A DNA stretch of 64,000 nt from Sutterella sp. (GCA_019418605.1 DYBN01000064.1:42020-106019); one strand, 5' to 3'; counted from the stretch's first letter, positions 8,985-21,853 are shown. Numbers and translations: made by a program. Notes: generated by a model from the sequence alone, not told the origin.

Positions 8985-9649
8985 GCAAGGCCTCAAGCAA
9001 AAAGGCGCCGTCCCCGGCGCAGGATGCGGCGGGCTACAGCGTTCCTGATCTTGCCCCTGGCGGCATGCACCGCGCCGAGGAAACGATCAGGGGGTCTCGC
9101 TTTATCGTGAGCATCGGAGCGTGCACGAGTGAAGAAGAAGCTCACGCCTTTATTGAATCAATTCGCGCCGAGCATCCGAGTGCCACGCACAACTGCTGGG
9201 CGTTTGAAGCCGGACGGCCGGGGACGACCGCGCACATCGGCGCAAGCGACGACGGCGAGCCCAAGGGGACGGCGGGCCGCCCGATGCTCACCGTGCTGCT
9301 GCACTGCGGCGTGGGTGAGATTGTGGCCGTGGTGACGCGCTATTTCGGCGGCACGCTGCTCGGAACCGGGGGCCTTGTGCGGGCGTATCAGGGACTGGTC
9401 AAGCTTGGACTTGAAACGCTGCCCGTGCGCAGCAAGCGCCCGAGCGCCGTCAAGAGCATCACGGTTTCCCACCGCCATGCCGCGCACGTGCTGCGTGTTG
9501 TCGAGCGCTGTGCGGGCCGCGTCGTTGACAAGCGCTTTGAAGCCGACGCGACGTTTGTGCTCGAGGCGGCGCTTGAAGACTGGCCGAGGCTTGAAAAGGC
9601 GCTCGCCGACGTCTGCGGCGGGCGCCTTGAGATACGGGAGCGGGAATAG
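8981..9649 (+). CDS. yigZ: YigZ / IMPACT family protein
   Basis: Small cytoplasmic protein of the UPF0029/IMPACT family; its bacterial role is poorly defined, with a ribosome- or RNA-related function suggested for the family. The N-terminal domain shows GSRFIVSIGACTSEEEA, ATHNCWAFEAG, SDDGEPKGTAGRPML and the very typical VVTRYFGGTLLGTGGLVRAYQ. The C-terminal half is the DUF1949 ferredoxin-like fold. The 222-residue length is normal apart from an N-terminal extension of about 25 residues. The start is a GTG that overlaps the sotB stop codon. Confidence 0.93.
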   Translation: MSKASSKKAPSPAQDAAGYSVPDLAPGGMHRAEETIRGSRFIVSIGACTSEEEAHAFIESIRAEHPSATHNCWAFEAGRPGTTAHIGASDDGEPKGTAGRPMLTVLLHCGVGEIVAVVTRYFGGTLLGTGGLVRAYQGLVKLGLETLPVRSKRPSAVKSITVSHRHAAHVLRVVERCAGRVVDKRFEADATFVLEAALEDWPRLEKALADVCGGRLEIRERE

Positions 9650-9733
9650 GGTGCGAGGAAGGCGCCCGAGAAAAGCCCCCCTGATGCAGTCTCTGGCAGA
9701 GCCCAAGTCTGCACAGGTCCCGTTTTGCTTGTC

Positions 9734-11356
9734 CTAATTGCCCGTCTGCCCTTCGGGGCCGTCGCAAAGCGCAAAGCGCGTAAAGGCGCGCGCCGCGCCG
9801 TCAAATACGAGAACCGCACGCACCAGCGTCAACCCGTGCGCAGTTTTTCCGTATTCGCGGGAATGCATCTGTTGAAGGCCCTCGGAGAGAAGCGCGTCGG
9901 CCTCGTTCTCCCTGCGGGCAAACTTGATGTCAAAGACCCAGCAGGTGCGCCCGGCTTCAAGCTCAAGCACACTTTCCCCGTGCGTCGTGTGCACGGCAAC
10001 TCGCGGGAGCATCGCGGCGCCGATCAAAAGCACCTGCAGAAATCCCCGGCAGGCGGCCTCGTCGGTCACGGGATGGCGCGCGGCATCGATGGAGGCAAAG
10101 ACAAGGTTCAAGATGCGCACGGCCGCTTCAACGTCGCCTTCTTCAAGCGCCCGCTTGAGGTTTACGATTTCAATCCTGCTGCGGTCGGCGCCGCGCAGAA
10201 GTTCACCGGCGTAAAGCCTGGCAAAGGAGCTGCGCACTTCCTCGTTGGGATAGCCAAGCGTCACGTAGCCCTCTGTCGGGACATCCTTGATCGTGAAATA
10301 GCCCGCCTGCGTGAGCAGGGCCGGCAGCGAAAACGCGCCGTTTTGCTGAGTTGCCGCAAGAACGTGGCTCTCAAGCAGCATCGGGTTGTCGAAGACAGCC
10401 GGGTTTTCGAGCGGGTTCCCCCGCAGAAGGTCAACGAGCAAGGAGGGGTGGCCGCCGCTAGCGAACCAATAGTTTTGGAAAGTCTTGTCAGGGTCGTTTA
10501 AAAAGTTCAGCACCGACCACGGGCAGTAAACGCGCGTGCTTGCGTCTTCGTCAAAGCAAAAGCCCCCGTAGTTGGTCCGCAAGCCTTCAAGAAGAGCCTC
10601 CTGCGTCAAGCCCAGGGCCCCGGCCGCCCGCTCAAGCCGGGGACCGAAATTCTCCTTGATCTCGTCTTCGGTGTAGCCCAACAGCGTGCCGAATTCCGCA
10701 TCAGAAGAAATGTCCTCCAGGATGTTGAAGCCCGAGAAGATGCCGGCATTGGAGAGCTTCGTGACGCCCGTCATGAAAAAGAAGCGCAGAGAGGCCGAGC
10801 AGCTCTTGATCGTTAAAAAGAAGCGGTTGATCAGAGACTGCACGAGCGCAAAAAGCTGCGGCTCATGGAGCGTGGCGGTGAGCGGCGCGTCGTATTCATC
10901 GATGAGGATGACAAGCGACACATTGGGCAGCGCCCACATCCAGGAATCAAGCTGCCCGATGACGCCGTCGGGCGACTCGGAATCAAAGACAAAGCCCGCC
11001 GTGCAGAACCGCCGCAGGAGCATGAGCTCAAAAAGCTTCTTGAAGCCTTCGAAGTCTTGGAAGTCCCGGGCGGCCGAAAAGTCCAGATGGACGACCGGGT
11101 AGGTCGTGTCCGTCCAAAGCTTCTCAATGGCAAGCCCTTGAAAGTCGCGCAGGCCGTCTTTAAAGAGCGACTCGAGCGTTGACACAAGAAGCGACTTGCC
11201 AAAGCGCCGGGGGCGCGCCAGGAAAACGCTCGAAGACTTGCGGCGGCACAGCGCATAAATCAGCGCCGTCTTGTCGACGTAGATTTGATTGCACTGCCGG
11301 ATGCAGGAAAAGCCGGCGTTTCCCAAAGGGAGGTCGGCAACGGCGTCAAAGGACAT
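9734..11356 (-). CDS. AAA-ATPase-like and PD-(D/E)XK nuclease-like protein
   Basis: 540 residues of the family with an N-terminal AAA-ATPase-like domain (Pfam AAA-ATPase_like) and a C-terminal PD-(D/E)XK nuclease-like domain (DUF1703). It shows the family opening IYVDKTALI, a Walker-A-like ARPRRFGKSLLVSTL (about 46-60), the hydrophobic Walker-B VILIDEYDAPLT, and a C-terminal ESVLELEAGRTCWVFDIKF that contains the nuclease D-x-K. The family is often multicopy in gut anaerobes and its role is unknown; defence or mobile-element control is a guess. The ATG at 11356 was preferred to a TTG 6 bp upstream. It is convergent with yigZ. Confidence 0.85.
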   Translation of the reverse strand: MSFDAVADLPLGNAGFSCIRQCNQIYVDKTALIYALCRRKSSSVFLARPRRFGKSLLVSTLESLFKDGLRDFQGLAIEKLWTDTTYPVVHLDFSAARDFQDFEGFKKLFELMLLRRFCTAGFVFDSESPDGVIGQLDSWMWALPNVSLVILIDEYDAPLTATLHEPQLFALVQSLINRFFLTIKSCSASLRFFFMTGVTKLSNAGIFSGFNILEDISSDAEFGTLLGYTEDEIKENFGPRLERAAGALGLTQEALLEGLRTNYGGFCFDEDASTRVYCPWSVLNFLNDPDKTFQNYWFASGGHPSLLVDLLRGNPLENPAVFDNPMLLESHVLAATQQNGAFSLPALLTQAGYFTIKDVPTEGYVTLGYPNEEVRSSFARLYAGELLRGADRSRIEIVNLKRALEEGDVEAAVRILNLVFASIDAARHPVTDEAACRGFLQVLLIGAAMLPRVAVHTTHGESVLELEAGRTCWVFDIKFARRENEADALLSEGLQQMHSREYGKTAHGLTLVRAVLVFDGAARAFTRFALCDGPEGQTGN

Positions 11357-11376
11357 GGTCAAAAGCGCACAGGCGG

Positions 11377-13107
11377 CTAGAACGCGCCGACCCGGTAGCG
11401 AATGTCGGAGCGGGGACGGTAGGCCTCGATGTCGACGGCGTTGGCGTCCGAGGCCTGTTCGTCGTCGTCAGCGGAGAATTTGTCGATGTAAAAGCGGCAC
11501 ACCGGGTTGGGCGTGTGCACGATTGTCAGCCCCGAGTGCCAGCTGATGGCGCTTCTCTCGGAGAGCGTGAGTTTTGTGCTCTGCAGGCAGTCGGCGCCTG
11601 CGATGTAGTGCATGGAGACGGCCGCGTTCTTGACTTCCTGCGCGATGTTTTTGTAGGTGCGGTTGCTGTCGATGGCGGGCTCCCAGAGCCCGATCATCGT
11701 GATCCAGAGAATCGTGAGCCCGAAGGCCGAAAGCCACGGGCCGCTCCAGTAGACGATCGACAGCCGCAGCAGGCGCCGCGCGCAGAAGGCAAACCACACG
11801 ATGAGGGCCGCGGCCGCGGCAAGCGTTCCGTACCAGGAGCTGTGCGCCTCGGACTCGTCGGCCACAAGCCGCAGAATCGAGAAATGCATCTTGGGCGGAT
11901 AGCCCAGCGTCCAGGCAACCCAGTAAACCCAGACGCCCGCGAGCGCAAGCGAGAAGACCGCAATGGCAAACCACTCGAGCATGCTCTTGGATTCGGCGCG
12001 CGTGGACATGAGCCCGAACGCGGCGAGCGTGCACAAAGGCGCAATCATGACGCACAAAAGCGTCTCGGCGCTGATCTGATCCGAGAGCATGAAGCCCAGC
12101 ACCCAGGCCGCGCAAAAGGCAAGCGGCATGGCGATCTGCGTCACCGAGAGCGACTTTCTCCACACCCACACCGCCCAGAAGGCAAAGGGCCAGGTCGGGC
12201 ACAGGTACCAGATGAAGTGCTTGGCAAGCCACCCGAGCTCCCTGAAGTTGATGATCCCGAAGATGTCGGCCTGCGTCTGCGCCCAGAGGTTGAAGTAGTC
12301 GCCCGCGACCTCGCTTGCAACTGCGTAGGACAAAAGCGGCCACAGCGAAAAGACCGCGAAGGCAACGATCACCGTGGTGAGAATCTTGCGGTCGAGCCTG
12401 CCGATGCCGTGCACCAGAATGTAGGAGAGAATGCAGCCGGTGAGCACCGTGACGCCGGCCAAAAGGCTGGAGGCGAGAATGAGCGCGCCGCTTGCAAGGC
12501 CCGCGAGCGCCGCTCCCCAGTACGGGCGCGTGAGCGCCCAGGCGCATCCCAGATAAGCCATGGCGCCGAAGGCAAGCTCCACCGTTTCAACGCTTGCCTC
12601 GTGGTTTTTGATGACGAGCCCGAAAATCGATACAAAAAAAAGCGTTGCGGTGTCGGCCACGAGCCTGCCGTAGTCGCGGTAGGGCGCCTCGCGCCCGAAG
12701 GGCTGCGTGATGGGCTGCGCCTCGCGGCGCCGCGCGAGAAACCAAGTGGCGTACCAGATCGAGGATGTCGTAATCACAAACCAGACGATGGCCGTGAGCC
12801 GCATGGACCAGATTTGGGAGACGAAGTCGGGCGAGAGGCTCACAAAGAGGGCTGCAAGCCACGCCGCAAGCGGTCCGTGGTCTGTGATCACCTCGCCCGA
12901 GGCCATGGGAAAGAGCCACGTGGCGGGGTCGCCTGCGGTCATCGCGAGCACTTCGGCGAGCATGCGCGATTCCTGTCCCGACCACAAGTCGCGCGAGAAA
13001 AGCCCGACAAGAATGAAGACGGCGAGCAACGTGAGCAGCACGAGCCGGGGCAGTTTTCTGGCTGCCTCGCTTGAGACGCGGACGGGGGACGGATTGAGAT
13101 CGAGCAT
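11377..13107 (-). CDS. ArnT-like membrane glycosyltransferase (GT39/GT83-related)
   Basis: 576-residue integral membrane protein with about a dozen hydrophobic helices. The first periplasmic loop reads FSRDLWSGQESRMLAEVLAM followed by TDHGPLAAW, the position of the acidic catalytic motif in the lipid-linked sugar transferases of the ArnT/PMT superfamily. Here the usual D-E is changed to G-Q-E-S, so the exact chemistry is uncertain. Likely it moves a sugar or amino sugar from a polyprenyl phosphate to lipid A or another envelope acceptor. The C-terminal 100 residues form a soluble periplasmic tail. No arn operon is adjacent. A very long open frame on the opposite strand is a GC-rich shadow. 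Confidence 0.75.
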   Translation of the reverse strand: MLDLNPSPVRVSSEAARKLPRLVLLTLLAVFILVGLFSRDLWSGQESRMLAEVLAMTAGDPATWLFPMASGEVITDHGPLAAWLAALFVSLSPDFVSQIWSMRLTAIVWFVITTSSIWYATWFLARRREAQPITQPFGREAPYRDYGRLVADTATLFFVSIFGLVIKNHEASVETVELAFGAMAYLGCAWALTRPYWGAALAGLASGALILASSLLAGVTVLTGCILSYILVHGIGRLDRKILTTVIVAFAVFSLWPLLSYAVASEVAGDYFNLWAQTQADIFGIINFRELGWLAKHFIWYLCPTWPFAFWAVWVWRKSLSVTQIAMPLAFCAAWVLGFMLSDQISAETLLCVMIAPLCTLAAFGLMSTRAESKSMLEWFAIAVFSLALAGVWVYWVAWTLGYPPKMHFSILRLVADESEAHSSWYGTLAAAAALIVWFAFCARRLLRLSIVYWSGPWLSAFGLTILWITMIGLWEPAIDSNRTYKNIAQEVKNAAVSMHYIAGADCLQSTKLTLSERSAISWHSGLTIVHTPNPVCRFYIDKFSADDDEQASDANAVDIEAYRPRSDIRYRVGAF

Positions 13108-13170
13108 CGCGCAGGCGAGAAATGTAGGATTTGGTCGATTTTAGCCGCTTTTAGCGGCACGTTCGTACGA

Positions 13171-13220
13171 AAAAAAGGCAGTCGATGCGCAATTTTCGTT
13201 GCGGCATGACTGCCTTTTTA
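13171..13220 (-). terminator. Intrinsic terminator after rpmE2
   Basis: GGCAGTC pairs with GACTGCC, extended by A-T pairs, with A/T runs on both sides; on the minus strand it ends in a T run. It lies 86 bp past the rpmE2 stop. The symmetrical A and T runs make it potentially bidirectional. A second small inverted repeat, GCCGC/GCGGC around TTTTA, lies at 13144-13158. Confidence 0.75.
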
Positions 13221-13305
13221 CGCGACTGCCTCCGATGGAAAGAGTCTCCTTCCCGATCGGACGCTTGGCCGGCACGCGAGGTAAGCGCGCCTTGCGCGGT
13301 CCCGA

Positions 13306-13563
13306 TTACTTCTTCGCCTTGGAGACGTGAGCGTACTTGGCGCGGAACTTCTCCACGCGGCCGGCTTCAACGATACGGGTCTGGGCGCCGGTGTAGAAGG
13401 GGTGGCTCTCAGAGGAGGTATCAAGCTTGAAGAGGGGGTAGGTCACGCCGTCGATCTCAACCGTTTCGCGGGTCTGCACGGCAGACGGGATGATGAAGGT
13501 CTTGTTGATCGAGAGGTCCACGAAGGCGACGGGACGGTACTCGGGATGAATATTGGGTTTCAT
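13306..13563 (-). CDS. rpmE2: 50S ribosomal protein L31 type B
   Basis: Large-subunit ribosomal protein that helps bridge the subunits. The 85 residues begin MKPNIHPEYRPVAFVDLS and contain SHPFYTGAQ, the signature of type B L31. It has none of the zinc-binding cysteines of the type A form, so it is the zinc-independent paralogue, in many bacteria expressed when zinc is scarce (known of the family; no Zur box was identified here). The ATG at 13563 is preferred over a longer open frame. It follows rho on the same strand, a common order in Betaproteobacteria. Confidence 0.95.
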   Translation of the reverse strand: MKPNIHPEYRPVAFVDLSINKTFIIPSAVQTRETVEIDGVTYPLFKLDTSSESHPFYTGAQTRIVEAGRVEKFRAKYAHVSKAKK

Positions 13564-13769
13564 TTTTTTGAAATTCCGGAAAAACGAGGTTTTTGTCGGT
13601 CGCCCTGCCCGCCTTACGAAGCCGCCTTCATCCGGAAGGTCTTGCGCCAGGTATGCACGCCACGTGCCGAACGGAAAGGCAGGATTATCCACGAAAAAGC
13701 GCTGAAAATCAAGCCTCTCCCAAAGGCCGCGGCAAGGCGAAGGGAAAGCTCCGGCAAAAGCCGGACGGA

Positions 13770-15032
13770 CTACTTCGGCCCGCGCATGAGATCAAAGAAC
13801 TCGGCGTTGGACTTGGTGTTGCGGATTTTGTCGAGCAAAAACTCCATGGCCTCCACCTCGTCCATGTCAAAGAGGAGCTTGCGCAGAATCCAGATCTTTT
13901 GCAGGATGTCGGGCTTGATGAGCAGATCCTCGCGGCGCGTGCCCGAGCGGTTGATGTTGATGGCCGGGTAGACGCGCTTTTCAGCCAGGCGCCGCTCGAG
14001 CACGATTTCGGAGTTGCCCGTGCCCTTGAATTCTTCAAAGATCACGTCGTCCATGCGGCTGCCGGTGTCAACAAGCGCCGTGCCGAGGATGGTAAGCGAG
14101 CCCCCCTCTTCGATGTTGCGCGCAGCGCCGAAAAAGCGCTTGGGCCTTTGCAGCGCATTGGCGTCGACGCCGCCCGTGAGAACTTTGCCCGAGCTCGGAA
14201 CGACCGTGTTGTAGGCGCGCGCAAGACGCGTGATCGAATCAAGAAGAATCACCACGTCCTTCTTGCTTTCGGCAAGGCGCTTAGCTTTTTCAATCACCAT
14301 TTCGGCCACCTGCACGTGGCGCGTGGCCGGCTCGTCAAAGGTCGAGGCAATGACTTCGCCCTTGACCGAGCGCTGCATTTCGGTAACTTCCTCGGGGCGC
14401 TCGTCGATTAGAAGAACAATCAGCACGCAGTCGGGGTGGTTTGCGGTGATCGCGTGCGCAATCGACTGCATGAGAACGGTTTTGCCCGACTTGGGGCTTG
14501 CGACGATCAGGCCGCGCTGGCCCTTGCCGATGGGGGCGATGATGTCGATGAGGCGCCCCGTGACGTTTTCTTCGCCGCGCATGTTGCGCTCGAGCTTTAA
14601 AGGCTCGGTCGGAAAGAGCGGCGTGAGGTTTTCAAAGAGCATGCGGTGCTTGAGCGCCTCGGGAGGCTGCCCGTTGACCGTGTCGACTTTGACGAGCGCA
14701 AAGTAGCGCTCGTTGTCCTTGGGCGTGCGCACCTCGCCTTCGATCGAGTCGCCCGTGTGCAGGTTAAAGCGCCGAATCTGCGAGGGCGAGATGTAGATGT
14801 CGTCGGTGCTTGCCAGATAGCTCGTATCGGGGCTGCGCAGAAAGCCGAAGCCGTCGGGCAGCACCTCGAGGGTGCCGTCGCCGAAGATCTGCTCGCCCTG
14901 GCGGGCGCGTTTTTTCAGGATGGCGAACATGAGCTCCTGCTTGCGCATGCGCTGTGCATTGTCGATCTCAAGTTCGGAGGCCATGTCAAGAAGCTGGCTG
15001 ATGTGCAGCTTTTTGAGCTCTGAAAGATGCAT
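13770..15032 (-). CDS. rho: Transcription termination factor Rho
   Basis: Hexameric RNA helicase that ends transcription. At 420 residues it is the usual compact form. Order: Rho N-terminal helical domain (MHLSELKKLHISQLLDMA), cold-shock RNA-binding fold (GFGFLRSPDTSYLASTDDIYIS), Walker A GLIVASPKSGKT, Walker B VILLDSITRLARAYN, and the R-loop/secondary RNA site (SGKVLTGGVDANALQRPKRFFGAARN). The ATG at 15032 fits the family start. A leader of some 500 bp separates it from trxA. Confidence 0.98.
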   Translation of the reverse strand: MHLSELKKLHISQLLDMASELEIDNAQRMRKQELMFAILKKRARQGEQIFGDGTLEVLPDGFGFLRSPDTSYLASTDDIYISPSQIRRFNLHTGDSIEGEVRTPKDNERYFALVKVDTVNGQPPEALKHRMLFENLTPLFPTEPLKLERNMRGEENVTGRLIDIIAPIGKGQRGLIVASPKSGKTVLMQSIAHAITANHPDCVLIVLLIDERPEEVTEMQRSVKGEVIASTFDEPATRHVQVAEMVIEKAKRLAESKKDVVILLDSITRLARAYNTVVPSSGKVLTGGVDANALQRPKRFFGAARNIEEGGSLTILGTALVDTGSRMDDVIFEEFKGTGNSEIVLERRLAEKRVYPAININRSGTRREDLLIKPDILQKIWILRKLLFDMDEVEAMEFLLDKIRNTKSNAEFFDLMRGPK

Positions 15033-15535
15033 GGTGATGAAAAAGAATGGTTGACTCAAACAATGCCGCCCCGGCGCCGCCGTCGCTGCTGTTTGACCTT
15101 GCGCGTGCTTTGTGAAGAAAAGCGCCAAAGAAGGACAAAAACAGTGCCGCCTGTTTAAGCGTAAATGTCGGCAAACGCGGGCGTGAGTTTCCCTGACGGC
15201 CAAAAGCGGCCTTTGCCGTCAGATGCGCGCGCTGTCAAAAAAGAACAGGGGCTGCGCTATTGACGGAGAAAAGCGAAAAAGAGCAAAAAAGCGCGAAAGC
15301 CGTCGGGGATGGAAAACGAAGCGAAAAAGAAGCGGAAACGCAGTGAATGCGACGCAAGACGCGGACGGGGCGCGAGCTTGTGCTTAAAAAGGCGGCTCGA
15401 AGACTCGGGGCCGTTTCGAAGGTGTGGGGTGAAAAACGTGTTTCCGTCTCCCCTCGGGGGCCGCAATGCCGAACATGGGGCGGATAAGAGCGGCTCCCGA
15501 TTCGCGGGGGAGGATTATATCGGCAAATCGAGCGT
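15033..15535 (-). promoter_or_regulatory. rho leader and probable promoter
   Basis: 503 bp without a gene between trxA and rho. A TATAAT (minus strand, at 15514-15519) immediately downstream of the trxA stop is a plausible -10; the -35 is weak. It would give an untranslated leader of about 475 nt. Rho is known in other bacteria to limit its own synthesis by early termination in a long leader; the length here fits that idea but no specific site was identified. Confidence 0.5.
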
Positions 15536-15865
15536 TTAAAGGAACTTCTCGATGAAGGCGTTCAGTTCGGAGCGTCCCATGGCGCCCACGTGCTGATCGA
15601 CGAGCGAGCCCGACTTGAAGACCAGAATGGTCGGAATGCCGCGGATGCCGTTGGCGCTTGCGACGGCGCTGTTTTCATCGACGTTGTACTTGCAGATCAC
15701 GGCGCGTCCGTCATAGGCGTCGGCCGCGGCCTCAAGCGATGGGGCGAGCATGCGGCAGGGACCGCACCACGGGGCCCAGAAGTCGACGAAGACGGGCTTG
15801 TCGCCGGCGCCGTCGACGGTGCTCTGAAAGGTCGCATCGGTGATGTTGACGATTTTTTCACTCAT
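15536..15865 (-). CDS. trxA: Thioredoxin
   Basis: Cytoplasmic dithiol-disulfide oxidoreductase of 109 residues, the normal length. The active site WCGPC has its cysteines at 34 and 37, preceded by VFVDFWAP; the cis-proline is in GIRGIPTILVF. The ATG at 15865 has AAGGAAC 9 bp upstream; an upstream in-frame start would add 11 unneeded residues. It lies upstream of rho on the same strand, the usual trxA-rho order. Confidence 0.97.
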   Translation of the reverse strand: MSEKIVNITDATFQSTVDGAGDKPVFVDFWAPWCGPCRMLAPSLEAAADAYDGRAVICKYNVDENSAVASANGIRGIPTILVFKSGSLVDQHVGAMGRSELNAFIEKFL

Positions 15866-16458
15866 GGCTGTTGTTCCTTGAAGTGGAAATTTTTTCAAAA
15901 AGATGTCGTTTCTAACTCTTCAGCGTCCGCACCGGGAATAAACCCTGCCGCGGCTTTCCGCCTGTCCCTTCCCCTGCGGGAGCGCTGCCTTCGCCTGCGC
16001 GCGCACGTGTACATGCAGAACGTGCAAAGGGGTGGAGGGCAGGTCAATTCGCACAGAAGGCGCAAAGAAGGGAAAGAATGCAGGGCAGGCCTGCGGGCGT
16101 GGGACAAACCCGGACAAAACACAAGGCAAGTACGCACAAAGCGAACCAGCAGCGCGCAAGCGTCCGCCGCACGGCCGCCTCGGGCGGCACATGCGCCAGG
16201 AGGGACCTTGCGGCGCCTTTTGCGCCTCCTGTCGGGGACGCTGACTGCCTGAGCAATATAACAAAAAAAGAAAGCGTGCGCCCCTTGCTCCCAAAGGGGC
16301 TTGCGGGCTTGAATTCCGGCAAAAAACGGGCCGCGGCGGGAAATCGGCGCACGTTATAATGTGACGATTTTGAACGCGTCAGGCGGCAAGCTCATTTTTT
16401 GCGCCCCATTTTGAATGAAGGAAATGACGCGCACTCACTTTGAGACCAGGGGGAAGTC
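15866..16458. other. Divergent intergenic region, trxA / carA
   Basis: 593 bp between divergent start codons. A TATAAT at 16355-16360 is a possible -10 for carA, with no good -35 at 17 bp. Several overlapping open frames on both strands are GC-rich noise. Pyrimidine- or arginine-responsive leader structures typical of carAB could not be made out by eye. Confidence 0.4.
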
Positions 16459-17670
16459 TTGAGTCACATCATCAACGATGCGCGCGCGCAGGCCGCGCTT
16501 GTGCTCGCAGACGGGGAAGTGTTCATCGGCCGCAGCTTCGGCGCACCGGGCATGGTCACGGCCGAAGTGGTGTTCAACACCGCCATGACGGGCTATCAGG
16601 AAATTCTGACCGACCCGAGCTACACCGGGCAGATCGTGACGCTCACCTATCCGCACATCGGCAACACGGGCGTTAACGACGAGGACTTGGAGAGCGCCTC
16701 GGTGTGCGCCGCAGGCCTCATCATCCGCTGCGAGAGCCCGGTGGTGAGCAGCTTTCGGGCAACGGGCACGCTCTCGGACTATTTGAAAAAAGCGGGCGTC
16801 GTCGGCTTGTGCGACATCGACACCCGAAAACTCACCCGCATCGTGCGCACCAAGGGCGCGCAGCCGGGCACGATTGTGACGGCCGCCTCGGGCACGCTCA
16901 CGCAAAAAGAGATCGACGAGGCCCGGGCCGCGGCGCAAAGCTGGGGCTCGATGGTCGGGCGCGACCTCGCGCGCGAGGTGACCTGCCGCGAGCCCTATCA
17001 CTGGACGGGCGGCACGTGGACTCTCAAGGGCGAAGAGGGCGACCCCGGCTTTCGGCCCTCGGCGCAGCCTCTTTTTAAAGTCGTCGCCTACGATTTCGGC
17101 ATCAAGCGCAACATTCTGCGGCTCATGGCCGACCGCGGCATCGACGTCACCGTGGTGCCCGCGCAGACGCCCGTGGCAGAGGTGCTTGCCATGAATCCGG
17201 ACGGCGTGTTTCTCTCCAACGGCCCCGGCGACCCCGAGCCCTGCACGTACGCCATTGAAGCCGCGCGCACGTGCCTGCAAAAGAGGATTCCTCTCTTTGG
17301 CATCTGCCTCGGGCACCAGATCATGGGTCTTGCGGCGGGAGCCAAAACGGTGAAGATGAAGTTCGGCCACCACGGCGGCAATCACCCGGTGCTTGACAAG
17401 AAGACCGGGCGCGTGTTCATCACGAGCCAAAACCACGGCTTTGCCGTGGATGCGGAAAGCTTGCCCGCCAATGTCGAAGCCACGCACCAGAGCCTTTTTG
17501 ACGGCACGCTGCAGGGGCTTCGCTTTGTGGACGCGCCCGCCATGAGCTTTCAGGGCCACCCCGAGGCAAGCCCCGGGCCGCACGACATCGACTGCCTTTT
17601 TGACGCCTTTGTCGAGATGATGCGCGAGGCTAAAGCGCAAGGCGCCTCCGATGCGCCGCGGCAGGCCTGA
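16459..17670 (+). CDS. carA: Carbamoyl-phosphate synthase small subunit
   Basis: Glutaminase subunit that feeds ammonia to CarB for carbamoyl phosphate, the precursor of arginine and pyrimidines. 403 residues. The N-terminal CPSase domain has FNTAMTGYQEILTDPSY; the class I glutaminase domain has GICLGHQ with the nucleophile Cys283, and HPEASPGPHD near the end supplies the catalytic His and Glu. The start is a TTG at 16459 supported by AGGGGGA 5 bp upstream and by family alignment (LVLADG-VF-G). carB is not adjacent: gmhA lies between them. Confidence 0.96.
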   Translation: MSHIINDARAQAALVLADGEVFIGRSFGAPGMVTAEVVFNTAMTGYQEILTDPSYTGQIVTLTYPHIGNTGVNDEDLESASVCAAGLIIRCESPVVSSFRATGTLSDYLKKAGVVGLCDIDTRKLTRIVRTKGAQPGTIVTAASGTLTQKEIDEARAAAQSWGSMVGRDLAREVTCREPYHWTGGTWTLKGEEGDPGFRPSAQPLFKVVAYDFGIKRNILRLMADRGIDVTVVPAQTPVAEVLAMNPDGVFLSNGPGDPEPCTYAIEAARTCLQKRIPLFGICLGHQIMGLAAGAKTVKMKFGHHGGNHPVLDKKTGRVFITSQNHGFAVDAESLPANVEATHQSLFDGTLQGLRFVDAPAMSFQGHPEASPGPHDIDCLFDAFVEMMREAKAQGASDAPRQA

Positions 17671-17825
17671 GTTTTTTTAAAGATGAGGAGCAAAGGCCGC
17701 CCGTTAAACCTCTTTTTTTAAGAGCCGGGGCTTTCCTGCCCGGCAGGCGGCTTGATTGCATTCCTTTGCTTTCCCGACGGGTTTGCGCCTTGCAGACTCA
17801 TCCCGATACGAGAATGAATTGCCAC

Positions 17826-18452
17826 ATGACCCAAACCACTGAGGACACTGCCCGCTCGAACGTCGTGCACGTGCGGGCGGCGTTGTCTGAAGCGCACAGC
17901 GCCCTTGAGGCGCTTTTGTCCGACGACAAGGCGCTTGAGGCGATCGCGCGCAGCGCCGATCTCATTGTGCAAAGCCAGAAGGCCCAAGGCGCCGTCTACG
18001 CCTGCGGCAACGGCGGGAGCCTGTGCGACGCCATGCACTTTGCCGAGGAGATGACGGGGCGCTATCGGAAAGACCGCAGGCCCTACCGCGCGGCGGCCAT
18101 CTCGGACGTCTCGCACATGGCCTGCGTGGGCAACGACTACGGCTATGCGCACGTTTTCTCGCGCTGGGTGGCCGGCATGGGGCGCCCGGGGGACGTCCTG
18201 CTTGCCATCACCACCTCGGGCACGAGCGCCAACATTGTTGAAGCGGCCCGCGAGGCCCGCGCGCGCGGCATGAAGGTGATTGCGCTCACCGGCCGCACGG
18301 ACTCGCCCATCGTGCAGACCGCCGACATCGCCGTCGTCACGCCCGCCGGCCGCTGGGCCGACCGCGTGCAGGAGCTGCACATCAAGGTGATTCACATTCT
18401 CATCGAGCTCGTCGAGCGCGCGCTCGATCCGCAAAACTACGAGACAAAGTAA
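17826..18452 (+). CDS. gmhA: Phosphoheptose isomerase
   Basis: SIS-fold isomerase that converts sedoheptulose 7-phosphate to heptose 7-phosphate, first step of ADP-heptose synthesis for lipopolysaccharide core. The 208 residues match E. coli GmhA closely: CGNGGSLCDAMHFAEEMTGRYR, AISDVSHMACVGNDYGY, TTSGTSANIVEA, and RVQELHIKVIHILIELVE. Metal-ligand His and Glu positions are retained. Similar to DiaA, but the FAEE-TGRYR segment favours GmhA. Start: ATG at 17826 (MTQTTE); an ATG at 17814 is an alternative and neither has a strong ribosome binding site. Its place between carA and carB is odd functionally; it ends 5 bp before carB. Confidence 0.92.
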   Translation: MTQTTEDTARSNVVHVRAALSEAHSALEALLSDDKALEAIARSADLIVQSQKAQGAVYACGNGGSLCDAMHFAEEMTGRYRKDRRPYRAAAISDVSHMACVGNDYGYAHVFSRWVAGMGRPGDVLLAITTSGTSANIVEAAREARARGMKVIALTGRTDSPIVQTADIAVVTPAGRWADRVQELHIKVIHILIELVERALDPQNYETK

Positions 18453-18457
18453 ACGAA

Positions 18458-21679
<3,222 letters not shown>

Positions 21680-21853
21680 GCATCAGGCGCCTGCGGTGGC
21701 CTCAATTCCCCGGAGGGCTTGCGCCGAATTTGGCGCGCCCCTTGCGAGGGCCCGGGCGGCCTACAATGCCGCCCCGACGCAACTTTTAAGATGCGGGCGC
21801 GCGCGGGCGCCCGCCGTTAGAAACGAACACCTTATTTTGTGTATTGACTCAAG

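Noticed and set aside
11179..13074. 631-residue open frame on the plus strand
   Set aside because: Antisense shadow of the glycosyltransferase gene; Arg/Gly/Glu/His-rich and without family motifs.
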